Assembly (NCBI RefSeq): GCF_001984065.1
Contig: NZ_LYVP01000053.1
Location: forward strand, 1-36,146
Direction of reading: 5' to 3'
DNA from: Pseudomonas sp. KK4
GTDB lineage: Bacteria; Pseudomonadota; Gammaproteobacteria; Pseudomonadales; Pseudomonadaceae
Length of the DNA stretch: 36,146 bases
A program made the position numbers and the translations under genes. Below are positions 31,513-36,146 of the stretch, one piece after another (within the stretch, counting starts at the first letter, position 1; every line of letters begins with the position of its first letter). The notes beneath the pieces are model-generated. The model did not search any database. It was not told the origin of the DNA and saw nothing but the letters and a program-made list of their open reading frames with translations.

Positions 31513-33204
31513 ATGAGCGAAAGCTTTGCGGAACTCTTTGAAGAAAGCCTGAAAACCCTGAACCTTCAGGCAGGCTCCATCATCACCGGTGTTATCGTTG
31601 ATATCGATTACCAGGCTCGCTGGGTAACCGTTCACGCTGGCCTGAAGTCTGAAGCACTCATCCCGCTTGAGCAGTTCTACAACGACGCTGGCGATCTGAC
31701 CATCAACGTCGGTGACGAAGTTCACGTTGCGCTGGACTCGGTTGAAGACGGCTTTGGTGAAACCAAGCTGTCCCGTGAAAAAGCCAAGCGCGCTGAATGC
31801 TGGATTGTTCTGGAAGCTGCCTTCGCAGCCGAGGAAGTGGTCAAGGGCGTTATCAACGGTAAGGTTAAAGGCGGCTTCACTGTCGACGTTAACGGCATCC
31901 GTGCGTTCCTGCCAGGTTCCCTGGTTGACGTCCGTCCAGTGCGCGACACCACGCACCTGGAAGGCAAAGAGCTGGAATTCAAGGTCATCAAGCTGGACCA
32001 GAAGCGCAACAACGTTGTCGTTTCCCGTCGCAGCGTCCTCGAAGCCGAGAACTCCGCCGAGCGTGAAGCTCTGCTGGAATCCCTGCAGGAAGGCCAGCAA
32101 GTCAAAGGTATCGTCAAGAACCTCACCGATTACGGCGCATTCGTCGATCTGGGTGGCGTCGATGGCCTGCTGCACATCACCGACATGGCTTGGAAGCGCA
32201 TCAAGCACCCATCGGAAATCGTCAACGTTGGCGACGAGATCGATGTCAAGGTTCTGAAGTACGATCGCGAACGCAATCGTGTTTCCCTGGGCCTGAAGCA
32301 ACTGGGCGAAGATCCATGGGTTGCTATCAAAGCCCGTTACCCAGAAAGCACTCGCGTTACCGCTCGTGTAACCAACCTGACCGACTACGGCTGCTTCGCT
32401 GAGCTGGAAGAAGGCGTTGAAGGTCTGGTACACGTTTCCGAAATGGACTGGACCAACAAGAACATCCACCCTTCGAAAGTCGTACAAGTCGGCGACGAAG
32501 TGGAAGTTATGGTTCTGGACATCGACGAAGAGCGTCGTCGTATCTCCCTGGGCATCAAGCAGTGCAAGTCGAACCCATGGGAAGACTTCTCTGGCCAGTT
32601 CAACAAGGGCGATAAAATCTCCGGCACCATCAAGTCGATCACCGATTTCGGTATTTTCATTGGTCTGGACGGCGGCATCGACGGCCTGGTTCACCTGTCC
32701 GACATCTCCTGGAACGAAGTGGGCGAAGAAGCCGTACGCCGTTTCAAGAAGGGCGACGAACTGGACACCGTTATCCTGTCGGTTGACCCAGAGCGCGAGC
32801 GCATCTCCCTGGGCATCAAGCAACTGGAAAGCGACCCGTTCTCCGAGTACGTCTCGGTTAACGACAAAGGCGCCATCGTTAAAGGCACTGTGAAAGAAGT
32901 TGACGCCAAAGGCGCCATCATCGTTCTGGCCGACGATATCGAAGCAACTCTGAAAGCCTCCGAAATCAGCCGTGACCGCGTTGAAGACGCTCGTAACGTT
33001 CTGAAAGAAGGCGAAGAAGTAGAAGCCAAGATCATCAGCGTTGACCGCAAGAGCCGTGTAATCCAGCTGTCGATCAAATCGAAAGACGTGGAAGACGAAA
33101 AAGAAGCCATCCAGAGCCTGCGCGACAAGCCAGTAGCTTCGGATGCTCCAGTAGCCACCACCCTGGGTGACCTGCTGCGTGCACAAATGGAAAAGCAGAA
33201 CTAA
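31513..33204 (+). CDS. rpsA: 30S ribosomal protein S1
   Basis: A 563-residue protein with six S1/OB-fold repeats. The first two bind the ribosome (GSIITGVIVDIDYQ near 20; GVINGKVKGGFTVDV near 105). Repeats 3-6 bind mRNA (starting near 190, 275, 365 and 450, each with a YGAF/YGCF/FGIF-like core except the last). S1 unfolds and recruits mRNA to the 30S subunit and so initiates translation on weakly Shine-Dalgarno messages. The ATG at 31513 gives the standard MSESFAELFEESLKTL start. Codon use is biased as in highly expressed genes (many GTT, GGT, AAG). A strong terminator follows. Confidence 0.98.
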   Translation: MSESFAELFEESLKTLNLQAGSIITGVIVDIDYQARWVTVHAGLKSEALIPLEQFYNDAGDLTINVGDEVHVALDSVEDGFGETKLSREKAKRAECWIVLEAAFAAEEVVKGVINGKVKGGFTVDVNGIRAFLPGSLVDVRPVRDTTHLEGKELEFKVIKLDQKRNNVVVSRRSVLEAENSAEREALLESLQEGQQVKGIVKNLTDYGAFVDLGGVDGLLHITDMAWKRIKHPSEIVNVGDEIDVKVLKYDRERNRVSLGLKQLGEDPWVAIKARYPESTRVTARVTNLTDYGCFAELEEGVEGLVHVSEMDWTNKNIHPSKVVQVGDEVEVMVLDIDEERRRISLGIKQCKSNPWEDFSGQFNKGDKISGTIKSITDFGIFIGLDGGIDGLVHLSDISWNEVGEEAVRRFKKGDELDTVILSVDPERERISLGIKQLESDPFSEYVSVNDKGAIVKGTVKEVDAKGAIIVLADDIEATLKASEISRDRVEDARNVLKEGEEVEAKIISVDRKSRVIQLSIKSKDVEDEKEAIQSLRDKPVASDAPVATTLGDLLRAQMEKQN

Positions 33205-33225
33205 GTTCTGACTTTCTATAAAAAA

Positions 33226-33249
33226 GGGCGACTTCGGTCGCCCTTTTTT
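33226..33249 (+). terminator. Rho-independent terminator of rpsA
   Basis: GGGCGAC and GTCGCCC form a 7-base stem with a stable TTCG tetraloop, preceded by A5 and followed by T6, starting 22 bases after the rpsA stop. The A/T flanks make it work on both strands. Confidence 0.95.
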
Positions 33250-33402
33250 GTGTCCGAAATTTGGACTGGCGTTTGGTCGATTAAAATACTTCGCAATGAA
33301 TCGTTGCGCCTTTGCTATTGAAATAGCTTCCGTTCTGAGAGTGAGGGTTGGGCATGGAGTTGCTAGAGCTTGAATAGAAAAGGGTATCGGACCTCTCACT
33401 AA

Positions 33403-33616
33403 ATGGTGCTGGCTGAAATCAAAGAGGGCGGATTTACATGGCCTAAAAACATTATCAACTGAGCAAGTGATTGGTGGGGCAGTTATCGCGTGTGTACTTT
33501 GGTTTGCTGTAAGTGCAATTGTCTGCGTCTACATGGTTTCTGAGAATACAGCGCCAGATGTTAATTCGATTAGACTTAAGGCTCCATCGCCAAATGAGCA
33601 GCCAGTATCAATGTAA
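33403..33616 (+). other. Short reading-frame remnants, possible broken small membrane-protein gene
   Basis: The stretch 33250-33528 has no standard gene. Two short frames are visible. One starts at ATG 33403 and reads MVLAEIKEGGFTWPKNIIN before TGA at 33460. The second, in another frame, can start at GTG 33467 and encodes a clear membrane helix (VIGGAVIACVLWFAVSAIV) before ending at 33616, antisense to the phosphatase end. Joining the two would need a frameshift near 33460. They might be the remains of one small membrane-protein gene. Base composition is AT-richer than rpsA. Confidence 0.25.
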
Positions 33617-34263
33617 GATACATTGCCTAGGCTTATGACGCTGGGCACCGTAGAGTGGCCAACATAAAGATTCGATAGTCCTTTGATGGTAGATGTATCG
33701 CTACGTTCAATTTTTTTTCGTGAGTAGAGCGCTATTGTTAAAGCATTTTGTTGATTTTCTTGACCAAAGTTGCCGTTGATTGAGTTCTTGGCTTCCTGCC
33801 AAGTGTCAGTGTCAAGTAAGATTGGTGCTTCGGCATGAACAATGCCTACTCTACGGCTATCTAAAAGCTCGATTTCGATCATGATCGGAAGTTGATGCAG
33901 AGTGTGGGTTATGTCCAGTTGAACGTAGGGGGGTAGGTCATATATCCATGCACCACCATTCCTTATATGCCTTGGTATATCTCCCGTGCCAGAGATGCAT
34001 TCAATGAGCATTTGCTCATGATTTCCTCGCACTGCATGAAACCAAGGCTCTTGAAGCCATACGGTAACTTGTGCTGAGTTTGGCCCTCGATCAATAAGAT
34101 CGCCTACAGAAAAAATTCGATCTCGGGTCGTATCAAATTTAACTTGGCTGATTAGTGATCTTAGTAGTTCAAAGTGTCCATGTATGTCGCCCACGACAAA
34201 GTCTCGGCCGTTTTGGTTTGGGGGATATGTCTTAACGGCATTAGCGGGAAAGTGTTTTTGCAT
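33529..34263 (-). CDS. Lambda-type serine/threonine protein phosphatase (metallophosphoesterase)
   Basis: A 244-residue calcineurin-like phosphoesterase of the PrpA/PrpB and phage-lambda phosphatase type. The dinuclear metal site is complete: GDIHGH (Asp26, His28), GDLIDRGP (Asp55), and WFHAVRGNHEQM (Asn81, His82), with later ligands in GIVHAEAP and VGHS. The likely start is the ATG at 34263; a GTG at 34305 would add 14 residues. Neither has a good ribosome site. The DNA is clearly AT-richer than rpsA and uses codons rare in the neighbouring genes (ATA, AGA, TTA), a sign of transfer. Substrate unknown; diadenosine tetraphosphatase activity is a less likely alternative. Confidence 0.88.
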   Translation of the reverse strand: MQKHFPANAVKTYPPNQNGRDFVVGDIHGHFELLRSLISQVKFDTTRDRIFSVGDLIDRGPNSAQVTVWLQEPWFHAVRGNHEQMLIECISGTGDIPRHIRNGGAWIYDLPPYVQLDITHTLHQLPIMIEIELLDSRRVGIVHAEAPILLDTDTWQEAKNSINGNFGQENQQNALTIALYSRKKIERSDTSTIKGLSNLYVGHSTVPSVISLGNVSYIDTGCSFGDGALSLIELTSGAVFSETM

Positions 34264-34333
34264 TGAGACTTTGTACAAGTAGCGGATAATCGTCGAGCAT
34301 ATCACTTTATGGTATAGCGATAAACAAGGTAGT

Positions 34334-34504
34334 TTGGCATTGGTATCCGAAGAGGGGGCTGTAGTCCTTGTTTTCTGGATGCAGATCCTAGCTTACGTTA
34401 GCGGAGTGATCGTTTCATTTGAGTGGGCGTTTTTGGCGTGGGTAATCAAGGGAAGGTGCACCAACTATGATATGCACCGTCTCGACCGTCAGGCGCGGAT
34501 ATGA
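34334..34504 (+). CDS. Possible small hydrophobic protein
   Basis: An open frame of 56 codons starting at TTG 34334 (or TTG 34340) with one or two membrane-helix-like stretches (AVVLVFWMQILAYVSGVIV, then FEWAFLAWVI) and a basic, polar end (KGRCTNYDMHRLDRQARI). No ATG start or good ribosome site exists, so it may be the tail of a truncated gene rather than a working one. The remaining gap 34505-34689 shows only the ribosome site of the lipoprotein gene. Confidence 0.25.
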   Translation: MALVSEEGAVVLVFWMQILAYVSGVIVSFEWAFLAWVIKGRCTNYDMHRLDRQARI

Positions 34505-34689
34505 TGATGAGGTTCTGGGGGGATTTGCCGCCTTAAAACTTGACTCATCAGGTCTGGATGGGTGTTTCTTTAGCCGTGAAACGAATGTGCCCAAAGCGAT
34601 GTCTCTTTTAGGGGATCAATCGATTAAATGCAGCTAGTCTTGGGCATTTCCGAACGACGTTCAGGCGGTTGTCTGGCATAAGGAAGTAA

Positions 34690-34974
34690 ATGAACAAGCT
34701 CATTTTGGCGATGGCAATGGCAATGCTGGCACTGGTGGGCTGCACCACTAATGCGAAGACGCATGCAGTGCGGGGGGTCAGTGGAATCGAAATCGATTGT
34801 TCGGGGTTGGGTTCAGGTTGGGAGAAATGCCGCAAGCGAGCGGATAGGGAGTGTAAGGCTTCGGGGTACAAAGTTGTCGCAAGGTCTGATGATGCGAAGG
34901 AAGAGGGCGATTTCCCTTTCGGGTTCAATCCAGCTGGCTATCTGACGCGCACCATGTTGGTAATCTGCAGGTGA
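34690..34974 (+). CDS. Small putative lipoprotein
   Basis: A 94-residue protein with a lipoprotein signal: MNK, a hydrophobic stretch, then the lipobox LVGC with Cys18 as the acylated residue. Residue 19 is Thr, so outer-membrane sorting is expected rather than retention by Asp. The mature part has further cysteines (CSGLGSGWEKCRKRADREC) that could form disulfides in the periplasm. No family is recognised with certainty. AAGGAAG lies six bases before the ATG. It sits inside the accessory patch between rpsA and ihfB, 153 bases before ihfB. Confidence 0.75.
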   Translation: MNKLILAMAMAMLALVGCTTNAKTHAVRGVSGIEIDCSGLGSGWEKCRKRADRECKASGYKVVARSDDAKEEGDFPFGFNPAGYLTRTMLVICR

Positions 34975-35127
34975 ATGCGTAGGTGTGGAGTGTGGATTTT
35001 GAAGCCTCAGGCCCAAGCCGTGCGTGGCTTACAGAAAGGCGCCGAAACTCGTGCTTTTCAAATTCATGCAGGCATGCTAAAACCGTGGGAGCGATTTTCC
35101 TAGCTGCTTGAAAAAGAAGGGAAAAAT

Positions 35128-35421
35128 ATGACGAAGTCGGAGTTGATCGAACGAATTGTCACCCATCAAGGGCTGCTCTCATCAAAGGATGTAGAGTTGG
35201 CCATCAAGACCATGCTTGAGCAAATGTCCCAATGTCTAGCCACAGGTGATCGTATCGAGATCCGAGGTTTTGGCAGCTTCTCTCTGCACTACCGCGCGCC
35301 GCGAGTAGGGCGTAATCCAAAAACCGGTCAGTCTGTCAGTCTTGATGGAAAGTTCGTTCCGCATTTCAAGCCAGGTAAAGAGTTGCGTGATCGCGTGAAC
35401 GAGGAAGAAGAGGGGCTTTGA
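35128..35421 (+). CDS. ihfB: Integration host factor subunit beta
   Basis: A 97-residue HU/IHF-family DNA-bending protein, close to the usual length of 94-100. MTKSELIERI begins the helical dimer body; IEIRGFGSFSLHYR and GRNPKTGQSV near residues 44-70 form the beta arm, whose proline intercalates into the minor groove. With IhfA it bends DNA at specific sites to assist sigma-54 promoters, recombination and replication. In many Proteobacteria ihfB directly follows rpsA; here about 1.9 kb of accessory DNA separates them. AAGGG precedes the ATG. The lapA gene follows 27 bases later. Confidence 0.96.
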   Translation: MTKSELIERIVTHQGLLSSKDVELAIKTMLEQMSQCLATGDRIEIRGFGSFSLHYRAPRVGRNPKTGQSVSLDGKFVPHFKPGKELRDRVNEEEEGL

Positions 35422-35448
35422 CAGTCGCCGCCATTTAAGGAACTTACT

Positions 35449-35688
35449 ATGCGTAACATCAAACGCGTATTGCTTGTGATCATTATGCTGTTACTGATTT
35501 TCGTGATTTTGGCATTCATGCTTGAGAATCAGCAATCGGTCACGCTGCTGTTCCTGGGGTGGGAGGGGCCGGAGCTTCCGATATCATTCGTTTTAGTGGC
35601 CGCGCTCTTGGCTGGTATGGTGATCAGTCCTGTATTAGGTTTGTTTTTTGGGCGCATATACCGGTTTTCTCGCCGACGGCTTACCTGA
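35449..35688 (+). CDS. lapA: LapA-domain inner-membrane protein (DUF1049)
   Basis: A 79-residue protein with two membrane helices (about residues 5-25 and 43-66) separated by ENQQSVTLLFLGWEGPELP, the typical short LapA periplasmic strand, and a basic end (RIYRFSRRRLT). E. coli LapA is a small partner of LapB in lipopolysaccharide assembly control. It is unrelated to the large adhesin also called LapA in Pseudomonas. AAGGAA lies before the ATG. Its place after ihfB is conserved in Pseudomonas as I recall. Confidence 0.88.
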   Translation: MRNIKRVLLVIIMLLLIFVILAFMLENQQSVTLLFLGWEGPELPISFVLVAALLAGMVISPVLGLFFGRIYRFSRRRLT

Positions 35689-36146
35689 TTAAAGGCCTCT
35701 TCGTGGTTGCTCATAAGAGCAGGTATTAGCTGTTGCTGATGCTTGGCTGCACAAAATGAGAAGTGATTCTCGGTACGTCAAGTAAACTTCGCTTCCATAA
35801 ATAAGCGCTAATTCTAAGACTTTCTCGTTTATCATTCGCTCGTTTTAAACTCATCGATGCTGCATGATGGAAATCCCACGCTTATAGGATTGATAGCGTA
35901 GCGTAATCGAATGTTCGTGGTTTTTGTGCAAAATTGAGATAGTAAATCCTATGGAGCTCCATACGTGTAGCCCTGTTAACCGCCTGAGCCTCCCGGACAT
36001 AGGTGTAGCCAAGTAGATGCGGTCACTACGAAAAGCTGGGGCGGTGGCCTGTTGCTGGCACGAGTCTGATGGCGCTTTGGTCGTTGGCAGGCATGAATCA
36101 AATCCGGGGTATCTATAGCTTGTGGTTGCATGTGAAGGAAGGGGCG
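35689..36146. other. Long gene-free, AT-richer leader region
   Basis: 458 bases after lapA show no gene with a credible start and ribosome site. The stretch 35760-35960 is AT-rich and could hold a promoter for genes beyond the window; no -35/-10 pair is clear. A degenerate ops/JUMPstart-like element is at 36033-36051. A long untranslated leader like this is usual ahead of O-antigen clusters. Confidence 0.5.
36033..36051 (+). promoter_or_regulatory. Degenerate ops / JUMPstart-like element
   Basis: GGCGGTGGCCTG at 36040-36051 matches the ops core GGCGGTAGCGTG at 10 of 12 positions, and the preceding AAGCTGG resembles the JUMPstart AAGCCAGG. In enterobacteria ops recruits the RfaH antiterminator to long surface-polysaccharide operons. 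The location after ihfB-lapA, where Pseudomonas carries wzz/O-antigen genes, supports it. The two mismatches fall in conserved positions, so this is tentative. Confidence 0.4.

Noticed and set aside
31498..33399. 633-codon open frame antisense to rpsA
   Set aside because: A shadow of the biased codon use of rpsA; its start lies beyond the rpsA terminator and the protein matches no family.

Overview
The window is a stretch of a Pseudomonas chromosome, most likely from the P. fluorescens group. Three things point there. The gene order gyrA, serC, pheA, hisC, tyrA-aroA (fused), cmk, rpsA, ihfB, lapA is typical of the genus. The coding DNA is GC-rich. The intergenic spaces carry paired REP sequences (core GTGGGAGCGGGCTTGCTCGC) typical of this group. 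No rRNA, tRNA, insertion sequence, transposase or CRISPR array was seen.

Layout. 1-7700: a small unknown gene, an EamA-type permease, fumC (leftward), a DUF2059 exported protein, bolA, trhO, a DsbA-like oxidoreductase and an ABC half-transporter. 7708-12063: a leftward locus encoding a very large toxin-like protein with a C-terminal nucleic-acid-deaminase-type domain. It is interrupted by an in-frame TAG and lies between two genes (the ABC transporter and rbdA) that, as I recall, are neighbours in P. aeruginosa. 12284-16648: rbdA (PAS-GGDEF-EAL), undA (1-undecene-forming oxidase) and an opposing diguanylate cyclase. 17009-20644: the leftward cluster mtaD, ubiG, mupP, yciK. 20753-21829: mtnA, divergent from mtaD. 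22274-33204: gyrA, then serC, pheA, hisC, tyrA-aroA, cmk and rpsA, which is an aromatic/serine biosynthesis series with overlapping or closely spaced genes. 33250-35100: a lower-GC accessory patch between rpsA and ihfB with a lambda-type protein phosphatase, a small lipoprotein and short hydrophobic reading frames. 35128-36146: ihfB, lapA, then about 450 bases without a convincing gene. That last part includes a degenerate ops/JUMPstart-like element, as expected if an O-antigen cluster follows.

How the genes work together. pheA, tyrA-aroA and hisC cover the chorismate-to-phenylalanine/tyrosine branch. serC supplies serine and a pyridoxal-phosphate precursor step. mtaD and mtnA belong to methylthioadenosine salvage. 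mupP recycles peptidoglycan MurNAc-6-phosphate and ubiG makes ubiquinone. The rbdA/undA/diguanylate cyclase group puts volatile alkene synthesis beside two cyclic-di-GMP genes.

The main candidates for a second look are the split deaminase toxin with no visible immunity gene, the accessory patch between rpsA and ihfB, the REP-pair families with fixed spacers of 17 or 42 bases, and the ops-like element at the right edge. All identifications come from reading the sequence and from remembered family features. No database search was run.
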